A stretch of DNA of 64,000 nucleotides from Litsea cubeba (taxonomy: Eukaryota > Streptophyta > Magnoliopsida > Laurales > Lauraceae), in assembly GCA_012931725.1 (NCBI GenBank), contig WHSA01000365.1, forward strand, positions 186,001 through 250,000, given 5' to 3'. The notes beneath the pieces were generated by a model. The model did no database searches. It saw only the letters and a program-made list of their open reading frames with translations, and was not told the DNA's origin. The position numbers and the translations under genes were made by a program. Shown piece by piece: positions 42,442 to 53,671 of the stretch (position 1 is the first letter of the stretch; each line of letters opens with the position of its first letter).

Positions 42442-44215
42442 TGAGAGTGCAGCTAGGGCCAATGAAAGTGTCCTAGAGGGGAGGGGGGGGGGGGGGGGAG
42501 TGTGAATAGGACTAATGGAATTCTTTTTCCAATTAAATCATCTTAATCCAATTTTAATCCCAACTAGGAACAAGAACATAATGAACACAAATAAGAATAC
42601 AACTTTTGCGGAATATGTGTTCAATGTATGAGTGCTTAAACAATCAAAGATAAGACAATTAGTTTCATATTAGTAAGCACAAGTGTGAGTACAACACTTT
42701 TCACAAATTCACTTATGATTTATATCAATGTGCTCAAATGAATATTTGTTAAAGAGTTTGTGCTTAAGAAGATTTGATTTACCAATATGATCAATGTTGT
42801 TTTCGTACAAGTGGATGTGTGTCAATTAAACTAAATATCATTCATATCATTCTCCACAACATATAGATATATAAATCAAGCACAAGAGATAGAGATAGAG
42901 AAATTGACACAAGGGATTTATAGTGGTTCAGTCACACAGACCTACATCCACACTCAAGGGTCACACAGTCCCCTGGTTCCACTATGAAGAATCAAACTAC
43001 ACAAGTACTGATTCTACATAAATTTTATTCACGAGGTTCGACCACACAGATCTACTCCCCATTTTTGTTCACGAGGTTCGATCACAAAGATCTACTCCCC
43101 ACACACAACTTTTAGAGTGGTTGAATTACACAGAAACAATCCACTATCACAATTTTTAAAGTGGTTAAATCACGCAGAAACAATCCACTATTACAAAGAT
43201 ATAATTTGAATGGAGGGCGAAGAACACTTGCCTCTTTTTGACAAAGTCTGGAGGCTGTCACTTGCCTCTTTGACGAAGTCCGGAGGATGCTCTTCGAAAC
43301 TTGTCACCGCAGCTCCAAGCTTTGATGCCTCTTGCAATGCTTCCTTGATGTTGATGATGATGCTCCAATGTTGTGCTCAGTCAAGGGAAGAGGTCTTTGG
43401 TCTAGGGATTTGGATAATAAACTATGATAGCTCAAGTTCTTCCCTAGACAATATTGTCTCCACACATCACACTTTCCTTAAGCTAATGAAGCTCTTAGAT
43501 TTGACAAACCAAGCTCATAGTGTGTGTGGAATGATCTATGAGAGCTCTAATATGATACACAATGGTTAGGACATGAGCTCTCATGATCTTGGAGGCCTTG
43601 GGAATGATTTCCCAAGCCTTGGGGATGATTTAGGGCATTTTTCTATTTATAGAAAGCTTTCCAACGGTCATAAAATGGCTGGTGTACAATGAACAGTGTT
43701 ACTGTTCAAACGGCTAGTGAACAGTGAATAGTGATGTTACTATTCAAAGGGCTAGTGAACAGTGAATAGTGTTGCTGTTCAAACGGCTAGTGAACAGTGA
43801 ACAGTGAACAGTGAATAGTGATTTTACTGTTCATGCGGCTAGCCGTGAGGTAACCGAAAAACCGTTTTAAGAGAGTTTTTGCTCTCTGGAAAAGTAACCG
43901 CGAGGTGACCGAAAACCATGGCAGTTAGCCGACTTTTGAGGCCTGTTTTGAGTCTTGAAAAAGCTGAAAAAATAATCTCTAAAACCCTATTAAATAAGCC
44001 ATTAAACTAAGGGTTTTTAGGGCCATGTCTTGGTTGGTTTGGAGTCCCATTTACCTGAATAGGTTGGCACACATATGGACGTCTTCCTTTATGAATCCGG
44101 GCCTTCCAAGGCTTGATCTTGTGCCTTCAAACTTGATCTTACTTGAGAAATTATGAGAGGCAAGGTCTTGGATTCTTCGACACGGAATTGACAATACAAA
44201 AACAAGTGCTCATAG
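42442..44215 (-). repeat. LARD-A 5' LTR, missing its outer 16 bases
   Basis: Homologous to 7516-9291. It has a G-run expansion near 42481-42498 and a TATA box at 43644-43651 (minus). Homology stops at CTCATAG; the final 16 bases present in the 3' LTR (GGATGTGGCACTAACA) are absent, and unrelated sequence begins. No target-site duplication can be matched to the other end. Confidence 0.8.
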
Positions 44216-44218
44216 TAT

Positions 44219-44965
44219 AAGAATTCTCATTCTTAAATTCATTATGTAAGTACTATGTGATGTGATGATATGGATTGTTGATATTGGAGTTTTGAGGGGC
44301 ATTGGAGTTATATATATGAAGTGTTTTAAGTACTATGTGATGTGGTGATATGGATTGTTGATATTGGAGGTTTGAGAGGCATTGGAATTATATATATGAA
44401 GTGTTTTATTAACAGGTAATACATTTGTGCACCCAATATATTTTTTGGGGTCCGAAATACAGGGGAGACTCTGTCAAAATTTTTCTAAAGTTATGACTTC
44501 TATTTTTCTAAAGTTATATCTTCCTCATCCATCTTTCAGACCTAATTCCAATTTACTGCATTGGCACTAAGTTTAGTTAGGAGATTATCACATTTACAAG
44601 TCACCAATTTTTTATTTGTTTTTAAGATATATAAGAATTCTCATTCTTAAATTCATTATGTAAGTACTATGTGATGTGATGTGATGTGATGATATGGATT
44701 GTTGATATTGGAGTTTTGAGGGGCATTGGAGTTATATATATGAAGTGTTTTAAGTACTATTTGATGTGGTGATATGGATTGTTGATATTGGAGGTTTGAG
44801 GGGCATTGGAATTATATATATGAAGTGTTTTATTAACAGGTAATATATTTGTTCAACCAAGATATTTTTCAAGGCCCGAAATACAGGGGAGACTCTGTCA
44901 AAATTTTTCTAAAGTTATGACTTCTATTTTTCTAAAGTTATATCTTCCTCATCCATCTTTCAGAG
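44219..44965 (+). repeat. Tandem duplication of about 415 bp in CACTA-2
   Basis: The segment from AAGAATTCTCATTC through ATACAGGGGAGACTCTGTC to CATCCATCTTTCAG occurs twice (starting about 44219 and 44634). Within each copy a unit of roughly 110 bp (GTACTATGTGATGTG to GAAGTGTTTTA) is itself doubled. Confidence 0.85.
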
Positions 44966-45171
44966 AAAATCGTAGCGATAATCCCACATGGGTGAAGGCA
45001 TTGACCACCTTTAACCAAATAATGTCAGTCCTAACTAAAATGGTGCCATGGTTTTAAAACTCAGTTTCAGACTTGTTCATGCACCATTTTCTTACAAAGC
45101 AGACTTGTTCATAGTTTAAAATCTTATTATTGTTCAGAGTTTAAAACCTTATTATGTTTTTCATTTTACAG

Positions 45172-45858
45172 GAAAGAGTTCGCGTAATACATGAGAATAA
45201 CCCTTCCTTTGCACAAGGACATTTGGACCAAGACCCGGTGGCTCGGGTATGTGGTCGTGATACTCGTGGACACGTGAAGGGCATGGGTTCAGGAATTTCT
45301 AAGTATGCCATTTCGCATTCGGCTCCTTATAAGAGGGCATTAGAGCGGGAGAAGAAGTCGAATGTCACCCTTCATACTGAGGTGGAACAGCTGAAAGAGC
45401 ATATGAGGGAAATGTAACAAATTCTTGCATCTCGTGGTGGGGGACAGACTCGATTTTCGAGTAATCATGGGAGTTCATCTCAGGTACTTTATTTATTTTA
45501 CATTAATAATATATCTCCTAACATAATTAAATATCCTATTGATGAATTACTCACTTTTCTTAATATATAATATATGTAGGTAAGGCAAGATTCCTCACGT
45601 CAGGAGGCACAATCCGACCAAGCAACCACTGATCAATCAAGTTCACCTTTGCTAAAATTGTTGCATTTGACAAAAAATACATGTGTCGCATATGGAAGAC
45701 ACTCAAATGAGTCTGCTGAAGAATCAAGTTGGAAAAGGATCATTTTAGATGAGATCGTTGATGGGAATATTCACTTGATAAACGGACAAGGCAAGATGGA
45801 AGATCTCACACCAGGCGATGCCATAGATTGTCCTGAATTTAGGATCATCTCCATTTAA
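45172..45858 (+). pseudogene. Ptta/En/Spm-type CACTA protein, C-terminal part, interrupted
   Basis: Exon 45172-45483 and exon 45580-45858 are joined by a phase-0 GT-AG intron. The first contains DPVARVCGRDTRGHVKGMGSG, resembling the DPV-RV-G---GRVRGLG stretch of plant transposase (Ptta/En/Spm) proteins, then a short coiled coil. The second resembles the C-terminal VA-G---- and --H domain of those proteins. An in-frame TAA at 45415-45417 interrupts the first exon after MREM, and upstream exons are not identified, so I call it a pseudogene. The role of intact relatives is binding and mobilisation of CACTA DNA. Confidence 0.6.
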
Positions 45859-46504
45859 CATTTTCAATTTATTATTTTGAGACACTAAATTTAGTGATGG
45901 ATGGTTACATTGTTAATTATGTTAATGTTTTAGTTGATAGATGATTGATTATTGTATGGTTATTTGAAATAATGTTGGATGTTTTATTATTATATACCAG
46001 TTTGGGTTGGATGTTTTGGAAGAACCATTTAATTTATTGTTATGGAAGATTGATTTAGTTTATTTTTATTGGTATAAAACAGGTGCGTTTTTTATTTTTT
46101 TTATTTTTAAAATATTTTTTTAAATAAAAATAAAAAAACCTCGGCCATTGGCAGTGGTTTTTTTTTTTTAAGTCAAAACAACCACGATTTTGTGTGTGGT
46201 TTTATTTTATTGTTATCCACATGTAATGGCTGTGGTCATTTTTAAATTTGCCACAGGTTCGAGTTGTGGTTTTTTTTTTTTTTTTTAAAAAAAAGTAAAA
46301 CAACCACGGTTTTGTGTGTGGTTTTATTTTATTGTTATCCACATGTAATGGTTGTGGTAATTTTTAAATTTTCCACAGGTTCGAGCTGTGACTTTTGAAA
46401 CACTACACCATTCTTCGCCACGGCAATTGCCACGGTCATATCTGTGGCTAAAAGGGAAAGACCGCTGCCATTGGCTGTGGTTTTTTAGCGTTTTTGACGT
46501 AGTG

Positions 46505-47479
46505 TGTCTGGTGCTGTTACTGATTGATGTTGAGATCCGTCTAAGAAGAGACTAGGTGAATGATTTTAGTTTCTCTCCTTTTGCCTATAAACCTTAATGT
46601 GTTGAGTTTCGTATCTAGCCTTTGTGATGGAAGAAATGCTTTATTTTATAGGTGGAGAGAGGACCGAATTTCCAATTAGGGTTTCCTTAGATTTAATCTC
46701 AACCGTCCATCAAGGTAGAGAATATTATAGAATATATCTCATTAAGAAACTATTTTTGAGTAATTAATAGCATATATCCTATGAAAACGGAATTTCTATC
46801 ATGACCACATTTCGGGAAAAATAAGAACGTGTGGTCCAAGTAATGGACCTAAAAGTAATTTCCTTACAATTCTCTTTTCTTATGTGAGCTGAGCCTTGGG
46901 GAGGAAGTCCACATCTAAAATGAGGCAGTTTATCCTAAAATAACCTCATCTAAAATGAAGTTTGGAAGTGTACATATATTAAAACAAATATGAACCAAAG
47001 TAGAGGCACTTTATACAAATATTAAAATCTCATGGATAGTACTAATTATTTGAAATGAGAATCCTATGGTTCCTACAAAAAAGTCTTAAAACTGTGGCAT
47101 GATTTTAGTACATATTTTAAAACAAATATGAACCAAAGTAGAGACACTTTATACAAATATTAAAATCTCATGGATAGTACTAATTATTTGAAATGAGAAT
47201 CCTATGGTTCCTACAAAAAAGTCTTAAACCTGTGGCATGATTTTACTGTTCATTAGTCTACCCATCGACCAGAAAACATCATAAACTTATTATTTACTCC
47301 ATACCACCGTGCCTAATTTTATCCTCAGGGAACACACCCTCAGCAGATTTTACGGATAGCCCCTCCAAGATTCTTCTTTTTACATAATAGCCTCTTCAAG
47401 AAAATTTTCATGGGTCCACCCCAGCCATTGAACTGAATCTCAAAGAAAATATATGATTAGAAAACTATTAAGTTTTAAG
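46505..47479. repeat. Non-coding stretch with a 138-bp tandem duplication
   Basis: 46971-47108 is repeated as 47109-47246 with few changes (unit begins TACATAT(A/T)TTAAAACAAATATG). I see nothing coding in the rest. Confidence 0.7.
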
Positions 47480-49510
47480 ACCATTAAATCAAGAGGATTT
47501 TACCGGAAAAATCCCCTTAGACTTGTTAAAGGCAAAAAACACCATCAATGTGTTATATAGACTATAGTAGTCCTAGAGGCCCTGTTTGATATTTTATTTT
47601 TATTTTTTCTCTGAGCAGGGATATCCCTGCTCCTTTTACCTTAAAAAGGTTTCAAACCCAAAACCCTTTTTCTCCATTTTCGTTCTTTTGCCTATTTTAT
47701 CTGAGCAGAGACTCATCTTCTCTGAGCAGGGATTCATTGAAGAAGAAAGAAAGCTGCAGGACTTTGCAGATTCCCTGATTGAAAAGGACAAACCGATGAG
47801 AAGAAAAGTGCTTCACCGACGCTTGTATTAGAGAGATGGTGATTATATTAGAGAGAGAGAAAGAAGTGGATAATGGAGGGGAGAAGGGATAAGTTGTAAC
47901 TGTGATGGTCGCATTCTGCTTTTGATTTGGCCTTTTGATGTTCTTCTTCTTTGAAAGATCCCAACTTTAAAGTAGTAGAAGGGAAAAGAAGATGGGAGAA
48001 GAACGAAATGGGAAAAAGGGTTTTGTAACCCCATTCTTCGTGTGGGCGGGGATATCCCCGCCTCCCAAATTAGTACTGTGAACGGGGATATCCCTGCTTA
48101 TGTTAGTGCTGTGAGCAGGGATATCCCCGCCCACACGAAGACTATGGGTGTATTCTCTCATAATAGTATATCTCATTTGAGGAATTATGACCAAATGTCC
48201 ATTCCTTATTGAGCTAATGCACATGTGTATGTAACTGATAGAATCCCAAAACTATTTTCAAACTTTAAACCATTTCTATGTTAGTCAACGACCATTCCCA
48301 TCACCATATCCAACCATTTCTATGTAAACAAAAGCTAATACCCAATTCTATCATCTTTTATTGCGGCCAAACCTTCCTAATTAAAAGAGTAATACAAAGG
48401 GGCATTAGCTTTGGCCGTAATAGAAGATGATAGAATCGGGCATCAGCTTTTGTTTACATAGAAATGGTTGGATATGGGGATGAGAATGGTCATTGACTAA
48501 CATAGAAATGGTTAAACTTTGAAAATAGTTTTGGGATTCTATCAGTTACATACACATGGGCATTAGCTCAATAAGGAATGGACATTTGGTCATAATTCCT
48601 CAAATGAGAGATACAATTATGAGAGACATATATCACCCACAATACTCTAGTGGGCGGAGATATCCCCGCACACAGCACTAACATAAGCAGGGATATCCCC
48701 GTTCACAGTACTAATTTGGGCGGGGATATCCCCGACTCTCTGGGTGTTGTCTCTCAAATATCAGTTGAGACGGGGATATCCCCGCCCACACGAAGACCGG
48801 GGTTGCAAAACTCCTTTTTTTCCTTTTCGTTCTTCTCCCAACTTCTTCTCCCTTTCACTACATTGAAGCTGGGATCCTTCAATGAAAAAGAACACCAAAA
48901 GACTAGATCACAAGGAGAATGCGATCGTCGCAGTTACAACTTATCCCTTCTCCCATCCATTACCCAATTCTCTCTCTAATATAATCACCATCATCTATTT
49001 CTATAGTACATGTACATTGCAGATAAGAAAGAAGGAAAATGGTGGGGGAGGTGTACAAATTGACCCCCTCTATGGAATACAAATTGCTGACTGGTGCACT
49101 TGGATGATGGATCTGGACCAGTTTTTTAGTTGATAACTCTGTTTTAGTCCCGAGGTTTACTTAGGAAGAAGGTTCGCCGCCTTTTCCAGATGAAGCTAGA
49201 GAAATTCTTCTCTTCTTCTTCATTAGTGTTGGTAACGGCAAAAGAAGGATTAGGGTCTTGATATAAGGGGTGGTTGAACTTGAACATTGTGAAAGAGAGA
49301 AGAAGATGAAAAAGATCGAAAAGGGGAAAAAGGATTTTGGGACTTTTTAAAGTAAAAGAAGCAGGGATATCCCTGCTCAAAGGAAAAAAAAAAAAAAAAC
49401 CCAAACATAGCTCCTGTAATCACTATGGTCATTATAAGACATTGATGGTGTTTCTTGGCTTTGACAAGTCTAAGGGAATTTTTCTGATTAAATCCTCTTA
49501 AATCAATGGA
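47480..49510. repeat. 2-kb imperfect palindrome with GGGATATCCC motifs
   Basis: The arms meet at a 44-bp loop (48369-48412). The inner arms (about 47835-48368 and 48413-48990) look about 90-95% identical by eye. The outer arms (about 47480-47720 and 49250-49505) pair less well, and unrelated sequence of unequal length lies between inner and outer parts. About nine GGGATATCCC-type palindromes occur (near 47618, 48047, 48083, 48116, 48658, 48690, 48720, 48770, 49360). It may be a foldback or MULE-like element or an inverted duplication. A transcript would form a long hairpin. Frames giving GDIP repeats on both strands are a by-product of the palindromes. Confidence 0.8.
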
Positions 49511-49869
49511 TAAGATAATCGAATGTGCTTTTTTTTTTTTACCCTTAAGAGGGAAGAGACTTTTCCAGTTTCCACCTATTCTAAAGTCCCCAAATGGTAT
49601 GTGAACACGTAGGTGAACATCCTTCCGAAATAACTAATCGATGCTACTAACACAAAAGGCCATTAGAAAGAAAATAAAGATAAAGGAAAAAGAAAAAAAA
49701 AATTGCACGAACCATATAGATCAGCCACCTTAGAAAATGGACTCAAACAACCGACTCGATTTCATTGAAAGCATCCATTACATACCCACATTAGATAGAA
49801 ACAGACCATCCGAACATAAGTAATACGAGACAGAGACAGAGACAGAGACAGAGAGTCCACCCCGTCAAC
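49511..49869. other. Intergenic stretch and probable 3' region of the minus-strand lectin gene
   Basis: AT-rich, with a GAGACA run near 49829-49852. No other feature was seen. Confidence 0.4.
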
Positions 49870-50415
49870 TCACTCGGTCGCCACCCCTGAGTTAACAGGC
49901 AGACTCGTGCCATTGCTAACACCCGGCCCAGCCACCACTACACTGCCACCACTCATCGGATCCGCAGTTGAATTATTCCCATCTAACCTGCTTATGACCA
50001 CACCCTTCCCGCGTATGTTAGTGTTGGTGGCCCACTTAGCAGGACCATAGATCACCACATTCCTGTCCTTCTGCAATATCAGCACATAGTTAGCAATCGC
50101 GCCCCCAGTGTTGCTAGCCCAAATGGGTTTCCCACCAGGCCTATATACCACCAGGTTCCCATCCTCCTGCATCGGACAGTAGCAGTTGCGAGAGATTCCA
50201 CCCGTGTTGGAGGCCCAAATGGGCTTGCCGTTGTCGTAGAGGACCAGGTTACAGTCGGCTTGGCATATGAAGGTGTAGCCTTCGTGGGTTAGGGAATTGC
50301 CTGCATAGAGAGTTTCTCCACCGTAGAGTATATTATCAGCTCCATCGGCTCTTGGGCTGAGAATGATCAGGAAAATGAGGATAGAGGAGATGTGGATGGT
50401 TTTGATGGTTGCCAT
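49870..50415 (-). CDS. GNA-type mannose-binding lectin precursor
   Basis: A single-exon frame of 181 residues. Residues 1 to about 25 are a hydrophobic signal peptide ending near ADG, so the product enters the secretory path. One B-lectin (GNA) domain follows, with three intact mannose-site motifs QxDxNxVxY at 52-60, 83-91 and 115-123. Cysteines at 51, 55, 78 and 80 could supply the usual intrachain disulfide. N-glycosylation sequons (NST, NGT) lie in the C-terminal extension. The tail ends LPVNSGVATE, probably a cleaved propeptide that steers vacuolar sorting in this family. A TATA box (TATAAGTA) lies at 50471-50478 on the minus strand. Such lectins bind mannose glycans and often act in storage or defence. 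The partner gene at 60688 is a divergently oriented paralogue. Confidence 0.93.
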   Translation of the reverse strand: MATIKTIHISSILIFLIILSPRADGADNILYGGETLYAGNSLTHEGYTFICQADCNLVLYDNGKPIWASNTGGISRNCYCPMQEDGNLVVYRPGGKPIWASNTGGAIANYVLILQKDRNVVIYGPAKWATNTNIRGKGVVISRLDGNNSTADPMSGGSVVVAGPGVSNGTSLPVNSGVATE

Positions 50416-51700
50416 AAAGCGGGGTTGGTTTGTGCGTTGGCTGTGTGTGGTGTGATTGGTGGAGGGTCGGTACTTATAGAGAGAGATGGAAATGATTTAA
50501 CGGTGGGTTTGGTATGAGGTGGGGCTCTTTGTGAGAAATAGATAATGAGAGTAACGTTTGTGTGTGGTAATGACAGTGTCGGTTAGTCAATTAGCAAACC
50601 ATTATTTGGACCCTATTCATAATTGGGTATGGGCCAAGCACGAACGTTAGCTGCAGTTAAGTTTAAGCCAATGGTAGAAGAAAATTTTCTGTAGAGAAGC
50701 CCTATTCTTAATTGGGTATGGACTTAATTACTTAAACAAGCCCAAGGATTGATTAGGTTAAATATGAGAGTGAGTTCCATGTCATGTAAACTTCTAGCTA
50801 CACACTTGTGGGAATAGTGAAATTGTACTTCATATCATTCACACTCACCCATGTCAAGTGCACAGATTGGAGGATTCGGATCCCTTGTTAGAACGAATCA
50901 AGGGCCGCCACACATGGGGAAGGACAGGGGGCGGAAGAAAGAAAAAAGCAAGTTCTCTTTCCTCTGCCCCTGCATGTGGCGGGCATGTAAAAAGTTTAAA
51001 TAAGAGAGGAGAGCCATGTTTGGATGAAACAAGGGATCTGTTTCTAGATTGGAACCATGTAAAAAGTTCAGGTGTAGGCATGGCTCCTGAATAAAAGTCA
51101 TTTAATAATGTGGCTGAGTATTTTACTGGTATCGACCCAAATTGAGTTCACTTGTTCGAGTTAACTCAGTGCCAATGAAATTTCAAACCAAGATAAAATC
51201 ACAGGCATTCATTAGGCCAACTGTGGTTCTCAAAACCTGCTGGTTCTAGCATTATAATAGAATATTCTCTAGTACAGCACATACAAATTGACACAATGGT
51301 TTTGAGTAGTTCTTCTATTTGTGAAATGTTAGAAATGTTAATGTGATTGGTCATTCTCAATGCATTTTAGGGCGAAAAAATATTCTAAACCACTATAATA
51401 GGCTAAAAACAGTCTTTATTATAAATCGTTATGACCTAAAATTATAATATTCCCTCTATAAAACTTATTAATGGCGGGAAAAACCCTCACTTGATGGCCG
51501 TTATTTTACATGGTCCCATATTTATCCCTTGAAGCATTTGGAGACTTGCCAACTTAACATATAGTTAGCAATGTAATAGTAGAAGCCAATACATTATAGT
51601 TTTATTTGGCCTGGTGACCATTGAGAGAGAGAGAGAGAGAGAGCTTTTATTGCAAATGCCAAAGGACAAGATGTCATGTTCTATTAAAAAAACCCAAACA
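50416..51700. other. Upstream region of the minus-strand lectin and intergenic DNA
   Basis: Apart from the TATA box at 50471-50478 and a (GA)n run near 51624-51642, I see no gene or repeat boundary. Confidence 0.4.
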
Positions 51701-51722
51701 TGACTTATCTACCCCTTGAGCA

Positions 51723-52240
51723 CATTTCAAACCTAAGCTTCCTAAAGAAGGCACGCGTTTAGGCTATCAATTATCGGGTCATATCTCTTGGGCACCATTT
51801 GCATCCGCTTTATTTTGGGGACTTTTTCGAAATTCCGCGCATGTTCAATCGATCGGATCAGACCATCCAAATAACGGGGGCAATTCTATTGTCTAATAGA
51901 TCGGACAGATGCTCAGATCGATCGGGCCTAGGAGTTTCGCCCGATTTTCTCTTTTCTTCTATTCTTTGCTTCAGCTCTTCCGGCGACACAACCACAATTA
52001 ATTTTAAAATAAAATAAAAATTACAACTCAATAGACTCAAAATTTTATCTAATTTATAAATTAGCAAATATAAAAATACTAACACAATGAAGACCCACGT
52101 TTAGGCTATCAATTACCGAGCCATATCTCTCGGGCACTATTTGCATCCGCTTGGGGGTGGGGGCAGATTCACGTGTAGGCTAATAAATACGACCACATTT
52201 CAGAACCAAGCTTCCCAATGAAGACTCACTTTAAAATAGT
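51723..52240. repeat. Short local duplications
   Basis: The stretch with GGCTATCAATTA(T/C)CG and ATTTGCATCCGCTT occurs near 51763-51812 and again near 52103-52153. ACATTTCA-A-CAAGCTTCC occurs near 51722 and 52195. This is patchy duplication of an intergenic segment. Confidence 0.6.
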
Positions 52241-52875
52241 CTTCATTGCAAGATTGAAGATAAGATTGAAAATGCATCCGACGTTAGACATCGCATCACT
52301 GCCAATGTGGCTTAATAATTTTCTATCATATTATCTTTTGTACGTTGGGACCCACTCCTCCATAGAGAAATAATATAAGAAGCCATGTATATATGAATGA
52401 ACACATAAGGCAATCAATTATGTGGCGACAAAAAAGTTTAGAAATCTCCTTTCTTTACGTTTTTCATATTCAACGCAAACTCCTTTTCGTCAAAAGAAAA
52501 AAAATCTCAGCAGATTTCTTTTGTGTACTATCACTGTTCCAACGTTTTACACGTGGGCATGCTCCCGCTGTGCGTCTCCCACCATCCAACACTTTGTACC
52601 GCAAAGAGCTGTACAATCTCCAAAAGAATTCCACTTCATCTATTAAAAAATCATAAAGTCTCATCAATCTCACTTAATCGATTTGCTCAATGTACTAAAC
52701 AAAACCCATCAGCACAGTCTCCCAAAAGAACCCATCAACTTCATAATATCCATACATTCCATCTTCATAAACTCATCACCACAATGGCCAAAACAAACTC
52801 GTTTTGATAAATCATCTCCTCAATCTCAAAAAAAAAATCTCAGCAGATTTCTTTTCTGTACTATCACTGTTCCAA
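52233..52875 (+). repeat. Triplicated segment, copy 1
   Basis: Shares most of its length with 53672-54387 and 58160-58893: a CAAGATTGAAGATAAGAT start, GGGACCCACTCCTC, GCGACAAAAAAGTTTAG, ACGTGGGCAT, then ATGGCCAAAACAAACTCG. In this copy the sequence after the ATG jumps back to an earlier part of the unit (AAATCTCAGCAGATTTC), suggesting recombination between repeats. The ATG frame closes after seven codons. Confidence 0.75.
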
Positions 52876-53318
52876 TGTTTTGAAATGTAAGTTTTTTATT
52901 ATTTTGATTTGAAATATGAGAAAATTTCAATTTTTTTAAAATAAAATTCATAATTTTAATAAGAAAAAAATTAACAATTTTTTTCACTATTTATGTAATT
53001 TATTAAATGGATTTCCAGAAAAATAAATATTTCTTTAAAAGAATCATTAAAATTTGAGAGTGAACAATAAATTTCTCCGTTGGATAATAAAAAAGAGAAA
53101 GTTAAAGACTAACATTAAAACAGTAGAGTAAACGTAACAATGGGCTCCACAAAGACGGGCAAGTGGAGATCTATTAAAGAATTTAGGTCTCCTTTCTCAA
53201 CCGTTAGATTAAAAAAAGATATAACATATGCCACTGAAACTCTACCATGAGACTCCTATAAAGTTAATCTAAACCATTCAGAATAGGGATTTGATCCAGT
53301 GAGAATTGTTCTCACGGA

Positions 53319-53633
53319 GTCACCGTGAGAACTTTTTTATGGGGTCTACTGGGGGTCTCATTTTGGAATGGCACTGGTGGGGATTGAAATATCTATATGG
53401 GACCACCATGAATATCAAGTTTGGCTCCAATCCCATGCTCCTAACCCCGTCATCCATGACCGACAAATCCAGTTCATTTATATGGGTATATAGTCGATCT
53501 AACGGTCCGATTCATTTACATTGGTGCCAAACCTCTAAGCGTGTGACTATCAAGTGGATCTCTGTCTATTGTAAGATTTGGATTGGGTGATAGGTAGATT
53601 CCACCCATAGCTACGACGATTTAAGTTCTCACC
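53319..53633. mobile_element. Possible MITE with CCGTGAGAACTT ends
   Basis: CCGTGAGAACTT near 53322 is matched by the complement of AAGTTCTCACCG near 53622-53633. The length of about 310 bp and lack of coding capacity suit a MITE, but I see no target-site duplication. Confidence 0.35.
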
Positions 53634-53671
53634 GAATTATTTCCCTTCAAAATAAATCACATCACATCTAA

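Larger units (their letters stand above)
7516..44215 (-). mobile_element. LARD-A: non-autonomous Ty1/copia-type (Sirevirus-like) element, interrupted by two insertions
   Basis: Two related LTRs lie at 7516-9291 (3') and 42442-44215 (5'), both reading on the minus strand. Inside the 5' LTR is a primer-binding site, TGGTATCAGAGC on the minus strand, of the initiator-Met-tRNA type used by copia elements. Removing the Tat insertion (12502-25231) and CACTA-1 (27584-42211) leaves about 5.8 kb of internal sequence with no gag, protease, integrase or RT motif. The copia-type PBS, repeated polypurine tracts and LTR repeat clusters are features reported for Sireviruses, so I infer a gutted Sirevirus mobilised in trans. 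Its LTRs differ by roughly 2-3% by eye, so it is the oldest of the nested set. Confidence 0.75.
44216..46504 (+). mobile_element. CACTA-2: decayed right part of a second CACTA element
   Basis: The right end reads TTTTTGACGTAGTG (46491-46504). Before it, 46120-46480 holds subterminal-type repeats built on ACCACGG, TGTGGTTTT and GCCACGG. A broken Ptta/En/Spm-type gene lies at 45172-45858. The left end is not recognisable. Confidence 0.6.

Noticed and set aside
47967..48979. GDIP-repeat peptides on both strands
   Set aside because: GGGATATCCC is a palindrome and gives GDIP in either direction; these frames are by-products of the inverted repeat.
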